64,000 bases of DNA from Legionella worsleiensis (GTDB lineage Bacteria > Pseudomonadota > Gammaproteobacteria > Legionellales > Legionellaceae): contig NZ_LNZC01000009.1 in assembly GCF_001467535.1 (NCBI RefSeq), positions 1 through 64,000 of the forward strand. The letters are read 5' to 3'. Below the pieces are notes generated by a model, which saw only the letters and a list, made by a program, of their open reading frames with translations, was not told the DNA's origin and ran no database searches. The first letter of the stretch is position 1; every line of letters starts with the position of its first letter. The position numbers and the translations under genes were made by a program. Positions 8,609 through 18,486 of the stretch are shown here, piece by piece.

Positions 8609-9031
8609 ATGAAAAAACTAATCTCACTACTTAGCGGATTACTCTTTGGAACAGGGTTGATTTTAACGGGTATGTACAGTCCGGATACCATTATAGCGGG
8701 CTTGAAAATAGGGGCAAATACCTTTCGCATTAACTTATATCTTACGTTTATAACCGCACTTTTGGTAACCTTTTTATTTTTTCAATTACGCAAATGGCTG
8801 GTTAAACCGCTAATGAATTCCTGCTATGATCTTCCTGCCCAAGATACCCTGGATTGGAAACTGATCGTAGGCGCCTTATTGTTCGGTATAGGATGGGGAC
8901 TAACAGGTATTTGTCCTGGGCCTAATCTAGTAGGGCTTGGCCTCTATTCATGGCCATTTTACTGGATAAATTTTACAGGCATAATTGTAGGATTCCTCAT
9001 CGCACGGTATCTAACCCGGAAAAAAATCTGA
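8609..9031 (+). CDS. YeeE/YedE-family sulfur transporter, second half
   Basis: 140 aa from the ATG at 8609; the frame is open further upstream but overlaps the preceding gene. It has four predicted TM segments and the motif GIGWGLTGICPGPNLVGLG, the Cys-Pro-Gly-Pro signature of the partner half in split YedE transporters (the DUF6691-type subunit). It is co-directional with and only 11 bp from the first half, so the pair is almost certainly co-transcribed. Together they match the full-length two-domain transporters of other bacteria. Confidence 0.8.
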   Translation: MKKLISLLSGLLFGTGLILTGMYSPDTIIAGLKIGANTFRINLYLTFITALLVTFLFFQLRKWLVKPLMNSCYDLPAQDTLDWKLIVGALLFGIGWGLTGICPGPNLVGLGLYSWPFYWINFTGIIVGFLIARYLTRKKI

Positions 9032-9144
9032 ACCACAAATTAAATGTTTTTTTGATACAACAAAGAGACACTATTTGTCTTTCCTTTTTCCTGAGTTTTC
9101 ATGCACAATAAACGATAGCCTCGTAAAAATAAAAAGTTGACTCA

Positions 9145-10401
9145 TTGAAAAGCAAAGAAATACTCATTTCCAGTTTAGGCAATACCATAGAGTGGTTTGA
9201 TTTTGGTTTATTTTTATTCATGGCGCCAATCATTGGAGCCAAGTTTTTTCCCCAAAATTCAAGCACCCTGGCAACAATAGATGCCTTAATGGTGTTTGCC
9301 GCCGGTTTTTTATGCCGTCCACTGGGGGGAATTTTCTTTGGTTATTTCGGCGATACACGGGGCAGGGCAAAAACGCTGAGAACATCGATTATTCTCATTA
9401 CCCTATCTACATTACTTGTTGGTCTAATCCCCTCCTATGAAACAGCAGGCTTGATTGCACCGTTATTATTTGTCATTTTGCGTTTAATACAAGGTTTGTC
9501 TATAGGAGGAGAATACAGTGGTGTCATGATATACCTTGCCGAGTCTGCTCCTGAAAATAAACGCGGTTTTATTACCAGTTTTGCTGCAACAGGTGCTAAT
9601 TTAGGTTTTTTATTAGCAACCCTGGTGTTTATAGTACTCAATTCACTGTTTACAAGTGAAGAAATTAATACCTGGGCTTGGCGTTTGCCTTTTATCACAG
9701 TAGGCTTACCTGGAACATTGATTATCTATTTTCGCTTTAAGTTATCTGAAACACGGGTTTATTCTCTGTTACAACAAAGTCATCACTTGGAATCTCAACC
9801 CTTTCTCAGCGCTATTCGGTTCGCCCCCTATCAGTTATTGAAAATTCTTGGGTTGACCTGTATGAGCGCCACATTTTATTACTTTTTTTTTGGTTTTATG
9901 CCCACCTACCTTGAACGCTATATTGGTTTTGATCTCAAAAATACTCTAATAATCCTCAGTTGTTTATTAATTGCCATGCTTTTTTTGGTTCCCTTGGCTG
10001 GAATTAGTGGTGATTATTCAAGTCGAAAAAAAATGGTAGTCCTCGCTAATTGTGCGGTAATCCTTCTGGTTCTTCCCTGCTTTTACTTGCTGCAAGTCAA
10101 TTCAATTTTGTGGACGCTTATAGCGCTAAGTACCGCAACCCTTATCAGCGCTCTGGATCAAGGAAATACATTAACAGCTATAGTTGAGAATTGTCCTGAA
10201 AATGTGCGATACAGTGGTATTGCCTTTTCTTATAATTTAGGCATGGCCTTGTTTGGCGGTACGACCCCCCTTATCGTGACCTTACTTATTGAATACGCAA
10301 ACAGTATCGCTCCCGCTTACTACTTGATGCTAATGGCAAGTATCAGCTTGATTGCCGCAACAACCCTCGTTAAAAATAATCAGTCTCTTGGACCTTTATA
10401 A
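9145..10401 (+). CDS. MFS transporter, metabolite:H+ symporter (ProP-like) family
   Basis: A 418-aa MFS protein starting at TTG (9145). The N terminus SSLGNTIEWFDFGLF is the hallmark of the metabolite:H+ symporter family, which includes ProP, ShiA and KgtP. The TM2-3 loop carries GYFGDTRGRAKTL and the later loop RLIQGLSIGGEYSGVMIYLAE, both family signatures. About 12 TM segments are visible. Substrates in the family are osmolytes, dicarboxylates or shikimate, and cannot be chosen here. L. pneumophila has several such paralogues. It lies downstream of the sulfur transporter but 113 bp away. Confidence 0.8.
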   Translation: MKSKEILISSLGNTIEWFDFGLFLFMAPIIGAKFFPQNSSTLATIDALMVFAAGFLCRPLGGIFFGYFGDTRGRAKTLRTSIILITLSTLLVGLIPSYETAGLIAPLLFVILRLIQGLSIGGEYSGVMIYLAESAPENKRGFITSFAATGANLGFLLATLVFIVLNSLFTSEEINTWAWRLPFITVGLPGTLIIYFRFKLSETRVYSLLQQSHHLESQPFLSAIRFAPYQLLKILGLTCMSATFYYFFFGFMPTYLERYIGFDLKNTLIILSCLLIAMLFLVPLAGISGDYSSRKKMVVLANCAVILLVLPCFYLLQVNSILWTLIALSTATLISALDQGNTLTAIVENCPENVRYSGIAFSYNLGMALFGGTTPLIVTLLIEYANSIAPAYYLMLMASISLIAATTLVKNNQSLGPL

Positions 10402-10497
10402 ATAATAAGATACAAATTAGAGAGTCACGGCACCAAAGGCATAATAGCTGGATTTTATGTATACTCATTACTAAATATCATCTGGAGTAAAGCCATC

Positions 10498-11010
10498 ATG
10501 AAAAACCTGCTTGTGTTTTTCTTCCTACTGCCCGGAATCGTTCATATGAACTGTTATGCCGCAAATTTTACTCTTGAAAGTTCAGCATTTAAACCAAATA
10601 GCATGATTCCTGATCAATACTCGTGTTCAGGTGCTAATATCCCACCTCCTTTGGCATGGCAGAATGTTCCTCCCAATGCTCAATCTTTGGCTTTGGTTGT
10701 TAGCGATCCTGATGCTCAGGACGGAGAATGGATTCACTGGATGATTTTTAATATTCCCCCTACAGTAACTCAATTCGATGCCACGAGCGCACTTCCTGAT
10801 GGGGCCGTAAATGGAACAAACAGCTGGGGTACCGTGGGTTATAAGGGCCCTTGTCCTCCTTTGGGAGTACACCGTTATGTATTTACCCTGTATGCCTTGG
10901 ATAATGTTTTAAATCTCGAACAAGGTGCCAATAAAACTACTGTATTGAATGCCATGACAGGACACGTGATTGGCTCAGCGGAATTAACAGGCCTGTATCA
11001 AAAATTTTAG
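10498..11010 (+). CDS. YbhB/YbcL-family (PEBP-like) exported protein
   Basis: 170 aa with an N-terminal signal peptide (MKNLLVFFFLLPGIVHMNCYA). The core has the bacterial Raf-kinase-inhibitor/PEBP fold signatures: NIPPPLAWQNVPPNAQSLAL, then VVSDPDAQDGEWIHWMIFNI, then GYKGPCPPLGVHRYVFTLYA. The Asp-Pro-Asp-Ala and Gly-x-x-Arg/His-Tyr residues line the anion-binding pocket in this family. It probably acts in the periplasm. A function has not been fixed for most bacterial members. A monocistronic transcript is likely. Confidence 0.85.
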   Translation: MKNLLVFFFLLPGIVHMNCYAANFTLESSAFKPNSMIPDQYSCSGANIPPPLAWQNVPPNAQSLALVVSDPDAQDGEWIHWMIFNIPPTVTQFDATSALPDGAVNGTNSWGTVGYKGPCPPLGVHRYVFTLYALDNVLNLEQGANKTTVLNAMTGHVIGSAELTGLYQKF

Positions 11011-11170
11011 AAACCACAAAAAGTAACAAAAACACTCTATAAAATATGACTTACCCCCTAAGACTACATTTTAATCCATTTTAAAAATCAATTATTAAAT
11101 GCATTAAACTGTCGACAAATCTGGCCTATTGAAGGTATAATTCGTACATTTTTTTTACAGACAGGATTTT

Positions 11171-12478
11171 ATGAACCATAAAGTAGGATTTGTTAGTTTA
11201 GGGTGCCCTAAAGCCTTGGTGGATTCGGAGCGAATCATCACGCAACTGCGTGCGCAAGGTTATGAGCTGGTTTCCAGTTATCAAGATGCGGGGGTCGTGG
11301 TAATTAACACCTGTGGTTTTATAGACAGTGCCGTTAAAGAGTCGCTGGATACCGTAAAAGAAGCCATGGCAGAAAATGGGCGGGTCATTGTCACCGGTTG
11401 TCTTGGAGCTAAAGCCGATATTATCAAGGAAGCATGTCCTGACGTGCTTCATATTAGCGGTGCGCATGCCTATGAGGAAGTTGTGAATGCAGTGCATCAA
11501 CATCTCCCCCCCCCCAAAGATCCCTTTACCCAACTTGTTCCGCCGCAAGGAATTAAATTAACGCCTCGCCACTATGCCTACTTGAAAATATCGGAAGGCT
11601 GTAACCAAAAATGTACGTTCTGTATTATTCCCACCATGCGCGGCAAATTACAAAGCTACCCTTTAGCTCAGGTTTTAACAGAAGCCAAAAAACTGAAAGA
11701 TGCTGGAGTCAACGAAATTCTGGTGATCTCTCAAGATACGAGTGCTTATGGGGTCGATACTCGTTATCAACCTGTAGAATGGCAGGGGAAAACCGTAAAT
11801 ACCCGTTTTTATGACTTATGTGAACAGTTGGGGGCTTTAGGTATTTGGGTTCGATTACATTATGTATACCCATACCCTCATGTCGATGACATCATTCCTT
11901 TGATGCGAGATGGCTTAATACTTCCCTATCTGGACATCCCTCTTCAACATGCTAACTCCCGTGTTCTAAAAGCAATGAAAAGGCCAGCAAGCAGTGAAAA
12001 TACATTGGCACGGATATCATCCTGGAGAAAAGTGTGTCCGGATATTACCTTACGCTCGACCTTTATTGTTGGCTTTCCAGGTGAAACAGAAGAGGAATTT
12101 GCCGAGCTACTGGACTTTCTTGAAGCAGCACAATTGGATCGTGTTGGTTGTTTCAAATACTCCCCGGTTGAAGGCGCCAAAGCCAATGATCTGGCTGATC
12201 CCGTGCCGGAAGAAATTAAAGAAGAGCGGTACCACCGCTTCATGCAGTTGCAAGCTGAAATCAGCAGAAATAAATTAAAAAGTAAAATAGGCACAACCCA
12301 AACTGTTCTGATTGATGAAATAAATGCCGATCACATCAGTGCACGAAGCAAGGCTGACGCTCCTGAGATTGACGGATTGGTCTTTATTCCACCTACCGCA
12401 AACCTCAAAGTAGGTGATTTTGTTGAGGTCAAAATTGTAGACAGCGATGACTACGATTTATATGCTGAAATAAATTAA
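11171..12478 (+). CDS. rimO: ribosomal protein S12 methylthiotransferase RimO
   Basis: 435 aa. The order is an N-terminal UPF0004 domain ([18 protein letters not shown], with Cys residues at about 10, 46 and 75), a radical-SAM core with the CxxxCxxC cluster ([12 protein letters not shown], about residue 145), and a C-terminal TRAM domain. The enzyme adds a methylthio group to Asp89 of ribosomal protein S12. Length matches E. coli RimO (441 aa). An uninterrupted run of ten C at 11506-11515 encodes Pro-Pro-Pro at the end of the first domain and is a potential slippage site. It converges on glnE. Confidence 0.95.
   Translation: MNHKVGFVSLGCPKALVDSERIITQLRAQGYELVSSYQDAGVVVINTCGFIDSAVKESLDTVKEAMAENGRVIVTGCLGAKADIIKEACPDVLHISGAHAYEEVVNAVHQHLPPPKDPFTQLVPPQGIKLTPRHYAYLKISEGCNQKCTFCIIPTMRGKLQSYPLAQVLTEAKKLKDAGVNEILVISQDTSAYGVDTRYQPVEWQGKTVNTRFYDLCEQLGALGIWVRLHYVYPYPHVDDIIPLMRDGLILPYLDIPLQHANSRVLKAMKRPASSENTLARISSWRKVCPDITLRSTFIVGFPGETEEEFAELLDFLEAAQLDRVGCFKYSPVEGAKANDLADPVPEEIKEERYHRFMQLQAEISRNKLKSKIGTTQTVLIDEINADHISARSKADAPEIDGLVFIPPTANLKVGDFVEVKIVDSDDYDLYAEIN
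11506..11515 (+). repeat. C10 homopolymer in rimO coding sequence
   Basis: Ten consecutive C in an AT-rich gene; gain or loss of one C would truncate RimO after about 120 residues. The tract sits in the linker between the UPF0004 and radical-SAM domains. Confidence 0.9.
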
Positions 12479-12484
12479 TCATAA

Positions 12485-12521
12485 ACAGGGGTACATGACC
12501 CTTAGTGGCATAATCCCCTGT
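12485..12521. terminator. possible shared terminator between convergent rimO and glnE
   Basis: acagggg (12485-12491) and cccctgt (12515-12521) are perfect inverted copies, with a second short stem (gggt/accc) inside. They lie in the 56-bp gap between the convergent genes. T-runs are weak, so this is a suggestion only. Confidence 0.35.
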
Positions 12522-12534
12522 CATTATCCTGCAA

Positions 12535-15270
12535 TTAATGATAAATCTCCTGACACACCTCAATAACCGCTTCATTAATCCCTTCAGCATGATCAAAACC
12601 TGGTTGCAGTATTTTTTGATGCAACACACGATGATAATAACGATAAGCGCGTCTTAGTATATTTAACTGCTCCCTGGTAATCGCTTTAGTTAAATACAAA
12701 TGTTCTATTTGGTTCAAAGTATGAGTATGGTGCGCAAACCCCGAATCCCCTGCTGATAACACCAAAAACTGAATTAAAAACTCCAAATCCAATAAACCAC
12801 CACGAGAATGTTTAATTAAATCAGAGTCTTGATGTTGATCAATTTTAGCCCTCATAGTTAATACCTCTTCCTGCAAAGAAGTTTTCTCTCGGGATAAACC
12901 TAAAATCGTCTTTTTTAATCGTGTAAAATCCTGTTTTATTTTGCGATTTCCAAACACAATTCGTGCTTTTAATAAAGCTTGATGCTCCCAAGTCCATGCT
13001 TGTGCTTTTTGATACTCAATAAACGCATCAATGGGACTAACCAATAAACCCGCAGAACCCGAAGGCCGCAGACGAGTATCAACAGAATATAAAACACCAG
13101 ATTGTGTTCGGGTAGTGAGCATATGAATTATCTTTTGAGTTAGTCGGGTTACTAAAGCCTCTTCCGATGGTTTGGCTGTATGCAGAAACACCAAATCGAG
13201 GTCTGAAGAATAATTCATTTCCCGGCTGCCCAACTTACCATAAGCAATAATGGCAAAAGATTTTTTTATTGCAGCCATCTCAGGATTACGAAGGCTTAAT
13301 TGTTGACAAGCAATATTCATCACCTGAGTTACGATAACCTCAGCAACGTCAGCCAGAAATTGTCCCATTCGGACTGCCTTACTTGTGCCATTAAGTTCTG
13401 AACGAGCCGCAAGCAACCAATGAGTTAATTTAAATTGCCTCAAACGTTCTTCCTTAAGCTCGCATTCATCAACTTCAGCTAATTGCTCGGCGATCATCTG
13501 TTCTAACTGTCGTCTTGAAGCCGGACGCCAATGCTCCCCATGATCCAGCAAGACCTCTAACAAAAACGGTTGATTCACAAATAAAGAAGTAATAAAAGGG
13601 CTATTGGCCAACCAAAACAATAATTCTTTTAATACCGATGGATTTTCTGTCAATAAAGCCAAATAAGCACTGCGACCTACTATGTGTTCCAGTAGATGCA
13701 TGACTTGCAGTAACACCTCATCAGTGTGGGGAAAGTGAGTTAATTCACTTAACAACATGACCATAAACCTATCCAGTCTGATTCGTGCCCCCTGCGGCAG
13801 TCTTCTGCAACGAGAGCCATGTCTGAACGCATGGATCATTTGATAACAATGAGGAGCATTCGCAAAACCCAGGCTGGTTAAAAGATTAATCGCCATACTT
13901 TGTTCCACATGACCCTGCCATACATTGGATAGCTGATTTGCCAGCACTCTTTTTTCATCTTCATACACTTCTACTTTACCCAGAATGGAGTGAAATGAAT
14001 TGGAAACAATACGTTGATACTGATGTAATTTTGCCAATAAATCATCCCAATGAGTAAATCCCATAGCCAGAGTAATCTGTGTTTGTTTTATAGCCTCTTG
14101 TGGCAAGGAGTGAGTCTGTTGATCGCCAAGACTTTGTAGGGCATTTTCCAGTTTTCGTAAAAAAAGATAGGCTTGTTTTAGTGCATCGCAACGTGGCAAC
14201 AATTGTTCCTGTTTCAACACATCCAAAGCCGCCATGGCATTTTGCACCTGTAAACGGGGCATTCTTCCACCACGAATCAATTGAACATTCTGAATGATAA
14301 ATTCAACCTCTCTAATTCCTCCCTTCCCTCTTTTAATATCATCAAGTCTGGGATTAAGCCTTACCTCACGCTCTATCATTGATTTCATACTGCGCAAAGA
14401 TTCAATCACACTAAAATCAACATATCGTCTGTAAACAAAGGGAATAATCAAACGGTCAAACCATAAAACAGTTTCATTAAGCGATTGGGTAATTACTCGG
14501 GCTTTAACCATGGCATAACGCTCCCAATCCCTACCCTGTTCCTGGTAATAGGTTTCCATTGCCGCCAGACTGGAGACTAAAGGCCCACTATCCCCATAGG
14601 GACGTAGTCGTAAATCAACTCGGAATACAAAGCCATCAGGAGTAACAGGTTGCAACAATTGAATAAACTGCTGCACAACCTTGCTAAAAAATTCCTGATT
14701 AGTGAGCACTGTGTCTCCATCAGTAAACCCTACCTCGTCAAAAGCAAAAATCAAATCGATATCAGATGAGTAATTCAATTCTCGGCCACCTAACTTACCC
14801 ATAGCCAAAACAAATAAATCAACTTCTTCGCCTCTTGCATTGCGTGGCGTACCGTATTGCGCAGAGAGGGTGTACTGGCAATAACGCAGCGCATGTAAAA
14901 TAATTGCATCAGCACAATCAGACCAGGAGCGCATCACGTCTTCGGTACTCGCAATTTCTGCACGTTCAAGTACTAATAAATGCAAAAAATGAGTATTCCG
15001 AAATTGACGCAACGCTTTGATAAAATGGGGTTGAGCTGTATCTAAATTGAGCTCATTAATCGCATAGAAATAATCCTCTCTACAGAGTAAGGCAATACAC
15101 TCTTCTTCTAAAAGCAATTCAAGCAATTTGATGTATCTGCATGAATAATCACTGATCAGAAGCAACTGCTCCACGCTTTCTTTGAAAGGATGATTTATAT
15201 TGGCTGTATGTTTTTCAATGAACCAGGATTTAGCGGAAATCAAATCGGAATAACGGCTATTTTGCATCAT
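12535..15270 (-). CDS. glnE: bifunctional glutamine synthetase adenylyltransferase/adenylyl-removing enzyme GlnE
   Basis: 911 aa (E. coli 946). Two nucleotidyltransferase domains are visible. The first, around residue 160, has MGKLGGRELNYSSDIDLIFA. The second, around residue 685, has YGKLGSREMNYSSDLDLVFL. Both keep the Gly-x-Arg-Glu-x-x-Tyr-x-Ser-Asp-x-Asp metal site. Each is followed by the conserved GKGGIREVEFIIQ-type helix (the second copy reads SRGGLLDLEFLIQ). The N-terminal domain removes and the C-terminal domain adds AMP on glutamine synthetase, controlling nitrogen assimilation. It is probably monocistronic. Confidence 0.95.
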   Translation of the reverse strand: MMQNSRYSDLISAKSWFIEKHTANINHPFKESVEQLLLISDYSCRYIKLLELLLEEECIALLCREDYFYAINELNLDTAQPHFIKALRQFRNTHFLHLLVLERAEIASTEDVMRSWSDCADAIILHALRYCQYTLSAQYGTPRNARGEEVDLFVLAMGKLGGRELNYSSDIDLIFAFDEVGFTDGDTVLTNQEFFSKVVQQFIQLLQPVTPDGFVFRVDLRLRPYGDSGPLVSSLAAMETYYQEQGRDWERYAMVKARVITQSLNETVLWFDRLIIPFVYRRYVDFSVIESLRSMKSMIEREVRLNPRLDDIKRGKGGIREVEFIIQNVQLIRGGRMPRLQVQNAMAALDVLKQEQLLPRCDALKQAYLFLRKLENALQSLGDQQTHSLPQEAIKQTQITLAMGFTHWDDLLAKLHQYQRIVSNSFHSILGKVEVYEDEKRVLANQLSNVWQGHVEQSMAINLLTSLGFANAPHCYQMIHAFRHGSRCRRLPQGARIRLDRFMVMLLSELTHFPHTDEVLLQVMHLLEHIVGRSAYLALLTENPSVLKELLFWLANSPFITSLFVNQPFLLEVLLDHGEHWRPASRRQLEQMIAEQLAEVDECELKEERLRQFKLTHWLLAARSELNGTSKAVRMGQFLADVAEVIVTQVMNIACQQLSLRNPEMAAIKKSFAIIAYGKLGSREMNYSSDLDLVFLHTAKPSEEALVTRLTQKIIHMLTTRTQSGVLYSVDTRLRPSGSAGLLVSPIDAFIEYQKAQAWTWEHQALLKARIVFGNRKIKQDFTRLKKTILGLSREKTSLQEEVLTMRAKIDQHQDSDLIKHSRGGLLDLEFLIQFLVLSAGDSGFAHHTHTLNQIEHLYLTKAITREQLNILRRAYRYYHRVLHQKILQPGFDHAEGINEAVIEVCQEIYH

Positions 15271-15535
15271 AAAACAGTCTTATTTTTGTCGTTCAAATCA
15301 AAGTATAAGACTAACCGATGACTTAATCACATGACAACAAAACCTGAACGCCTCCCCCTAATAATTCATATATTATGATGCCAGCATGATAATGCAGATA
15401 AAGAACCAACAAAAAGATCAAAATATGGTCTATAAATAAAAGAACAGTTGTTCATTTACCGCTTGGTTTTAAATAGTCTTCGGGTGATAAACCCATATCG
15501 CACGTTGTTATTTATCAATCAGAAGGTTTAAACTT

Positions 15536-16945
15536 ATGTCTTCCAAAAATTATGATCCCGCATATACTGAAACCTTTAAGAGGGGATTTATAGCCCATTT
15601 GAACAATACCCGGTTTGCTGTGGAAACAGAAAATCAACCAAGACAGTTAATTAGCCAGGCTAAGAATAATACAGCTAAGTTATCACGAATTTTTGATCAG
15701 TTTGAAGTCCCCATACTCAATAAAATAACTTTTGAGGAAGCGATTAGGAATGCGGGATCTGTAGAAGAATTTATGCGACCTGCACTAAAAGACATAACGC
15801 AAGTGTTGCTCAATTCAGATAAAACTCGCCTGCATGACGACGTGATTGCAGCAATAGGTACGCAAGATTATGCTGACATCGTAGGCGGGATTGTAAATGC
15901 CGAGGGAAAAGTAGTACCTAAAAGCGGTGATGAGGCATCATTCATTCAAAAAGAGGCAGAAGTAGCCCGACTAATGACCTCGGCAATCATCGTCAACTAC
16001 TCATTACGAGTAGCCGATTACGCCCTCACTCCTGATGAGCAATCCGTGAATGAACAATGTAACGCATTGCTAGAAGCCGGTAATAAATTAAAACAGAATG
16101 TACCATTAGAACAAAGGCGCAATCTAACTGTAAAATCAGTTCAATTTAACTCTGATGCCGCCACAGCGCTCATAAACAAAATAAACAGCCCAGAAATAGA
16201 AAACCAAAAGCCATCAGATTTGATCGAATTATACCGACAATGCCTTGAGTTAAATGATGCTGGCAGAAAACATGTTGATGAGAAGGCGCAACATTTCAGT
16301 ACGCAATTTATGATACCAATGAATACCTTAGCTGCTGATTTTACTCTAAATACGCTAGAAAAGCAGGCTCCTAAACTTTCTTTGGAGCAAATCAAGCAAA
16401 AAGCAGCAACGCTGTTACAGTTAGTCAATACTACCAATGAAGAAATCAGAGAATCTGTAGTACATTACAGAACAGCACGTCACATACCTTTAAATCAGCC
16501 CGTCCCAGAACTGGATAACCTCACAAACTCTGTTCGAACTCTAAAACAAAACCTGGAAGAACTCTTCGAAGTGGAAGAAGCATATCCTGATGCCAATGAT
16601 GACACCATTAGAGATCTAATCGAAAAAAAATACAACAATGCCGTCAACCTATTTGCAAGCAAATTGCAACAAGACGTACTTAAAGCAAAGCCACCAGCTC
16701 CTCTAATGAATGCGGTACTCAGACTCTTGCGAGCGATATTCACATTGAGTTTTAGCATGACCACAGCATCTGAAAAAGCAGACCTTCAGCGTTTCAAAGA
16801 TGAAACCAAAATCATTGAAGATATTGCAGCCTTAAAGAAAAACCACACCCCAAATACAGCACTCGATAATCAGTCCACCAAGACCCCAGATCTCGTTGAA
16901 GAGAACAAAACAGACTCCGACTCTCGCCCCTCCTTGACTCTTTAG
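15536..16945 (+). CDS. hypothetical protein, Dot/Icm effector candidate
   Basis: 469 aa, no signal peptide, largely helical, with Gln/Asn/Lys/Glu-rich segments predicted to be coiled (LEKQAPKLSLEQIKQKAATL, around residue 275). A short hydrophobic patch (APLMNAVLRLLRAIFTLSFS) lies near residue 385. The C terminus is acidic and ends DLVEENKTDSDSRPSLTL, with Ser/Thr/Glu enrichment typical of Dot/Icm-translocated substrates. From memory, two effector-list orphans (lpg2327/lpg2328) lie near rimO-glnE in L. pneumophila, so position also supports the idea. No enzymatic motif seen. Confidence 0.6.
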   Translation: MSSKNYDPAYTETFKRGFIAHLNNTRFAVETENQPRQLISQAKNNTAKLSRIFDQFEVPILNKITFEEAIRNAGSVEEFMRPALKDITQVLLNSDKTRLHDDVIAAIGTQDYADIVGGIVNAEGKVVPKSGDEASFIQKEAEVARLMTSAIIVNYSLRVADYALTPDEQSVNEQCNALLEAGNKLKQNVPLEQRRNLTVKSVQFNSDAATALINKINSPEIENQKPSDLIELYRQCLELNDAGRKHVDEKAQHFSTQFMIPMNTLAADFTLNTLEKQAPKLSLEQIKQKAATLLQLVNTTNEEIRESVVHYRTARHIPLNQPVPELDNLTNSVRTLKQNLEELFEVEEAYPDANDDTIRDLIEKKYNNAVNLFASKLQQDVLKAKPPAPLMNAVLRLLRAIFTLSFSMTTASEKADLQRFKDETKIIEDIAALKKNHTPNTALDNQSTKTPDLVEENKTDSDSRPSLTL

Positions 16946-17126
16946 ACGTGAAGGAAGTGAATTACCCTTTCTGAATTAAAGGTAACAGGGTATCAACGGC
17001 TTTTATTTTAGCAATTACAACAGATTCTAAAAAAAGCAGTGCTATTTTTCATTATAAAAAAACAGTTCACATCATTGTATTCTCGCTATACTCTATATAT
17101 TACGACCCATATAGCGAAGATAAAAA

Positions 17127-17876
17127 ATGAATTTTTTTCGTCACCTGACCCTGATTGCCTTTTTGTTGATTATGTCACCGCTGCATGCGGAAGAAGAAGC
17201 ATTAAACGTAGGTATTGACAGCTTTACGCCCCCTTTTGTCATGGAAGGTAATAAAAAAGAATATTATGGTTTTGATATTGATCTGATTAGTTCCGTCTGC
17301 AAAATAATGAATCGTACCTGCACCTATGTGCCTATGCCATTTGAAGATTTATTAAGCGCTGTTGAAAACAATAAAGTAGATATTGCAATCAGCTCCATAA
17401 CAATCACAGCAGACAGGGCAAAAATAGTGAATTTCAGTACTCCCTATATATCCAGCTACTCTCGATTTCTCACCATCCACGGCGATGACGCTAAAGAACC
17501 GTTTAGTTTGCGATTACTCAAGGATAAAAAAATTGGCGTTGTTGTTGCCTCAGTTTTCAAAGATCAAATCAAAGATATGGGCATTATTAACCCAGCCGTT
17601 ATAGAATACCCAAATACCGAAGTGATGCTTGAGGATTTAAGAAAAGGAGACATCGATTTTGTGCTCTTTGATAATCCGACCGCTCTTTATTGGGCAGCTA
17701 ACTCATCAGGAGCTTTTCACATCGTTGGCAAACGCTATATTTACGGTTACGGATTGGGGCTTGCGGTCAATAAAACCAATAGCGACTTGTTACAAGCGGT
17801 AAATCAGGCATTAAAGCAATATGAACAATCACAAGAATTCAAATCATCCTACAGCAGATACCTGACTGAATTTTAA
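17127..17876 (+). CDS. periplasmic amino-acid-binding protein (SBP family 3)
   Basis: 249 aa with a signal peptide ending LHA near residue 21. The body follows the family-3 solute-binding pattern: VGIDSFTPPFVMEG, then GFDIDLISSVCKIMNR, then VDIAISSITITADRAKIVNF, then IDFVLFDNPTALYW. These motifs belong to ArtJ/HisJ/GlnH-type receptors for basic or polar amino acids; the ligand is not certain. No cognate permease or ATPase lies nearby, so it must work with components encoded elsewhere. A good start (ATG after gaagataaaaa) is 180 bp from the upstream gene. Confidence 0.85.
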   Translation: MNFFRHLTLIAFLLIMSPLHAEEEALNVGIDSFTPPFVMEGNKKEYYGFDIDLISSVCKIMNRTCTYVPMPFEDLLSAVENNKVDIAISSITITADRAKIVNFSTPYISSYSRFLTIHGDDAKEPFSLRLLKDKKIGVVVASVFKDQIKDMGIINPAVIEYPNTEVMLEDLRKGDIDFVLFDNPTALYWAANSSGAFHIVGKRYIYGYGLGLAVNKTNSDLLQAVNQALKQYEQSQEFKSSYSRYLTEF

Positions 17877-17972
17877 CTGGATATGCTAACTGCCATTCTC
17901 ATGTAATCATTACTGGAATGGCTTGCTTTTTGTGGCTTTTATTATGAGATATGCGCAGCGGTGAACTGCGAT

Positions 17973-18239
17973 TTAGTGCACCGTTTGGCCTTGAGTAATG
18001 CAACGGCTTATTACCTGACGGGTAACAAAATCACCTTGGCTTGCGCCATACATCGATGAAAAATGTTTGGCTAAAATAACCACCCAACCGGATAAGCGAA
18101 AATTCATTCTTTTTTCTATCTGATCGACTACGATTTCAAAAAGTCCCAATGAATCGCTGTCACGATCATTAGCGTACTCTTCCATAATCACACGAGCAGT
18201 ATGTAAATCTCTGTCTCTGGTAGGCCAATTTTGACTCAT
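17973..18239 (-). CDS. small conserved-looking hypothetical protein, 88 aa
   Basis: 88 aa, preceded by a strong ribosome site (AGGGAG about 7 bases before the ATG at 18239). The protein is soluble, with the segments TRDRDLHTARVIMEEYANDR and LFEIVVDQIEKRMNFRLSGW. No known domain is recognised. The good ribosome site, sensible composition and lack of overlap with other genes support coding. It is transcribed toward the amino-acid-binding gene. Confidence 0.65.
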   Translation of the reverse strand: MSQNWPTRDRDLHTARVIMEEYANDRDSDSLGLFEIVVDQIEKRMNFRLSGWVVILAKHFSSMYGASQGDFVTRQVISRCITQGQTVH

Positions 18240-18486
18240 AAAACACTCCCTAAAACATGAGTTGGGTCACAACGATTTCCTCTACATTGGGGCAACTTTA
18301 GCAATTACAAGAGCGGAAATCGACAATCATTATCGCATAAACTGATCAAATACTCAATACTAAGGGCAAAAAGTGAACTCCAAATCAGTGCCATTCACTC
18401 AATTAACTTATTGAATTAAAACACCTCTATAGATTGTTATTCATAGAGAGCATATGATATACGCAACCTTTATTTATTGAAATAAA

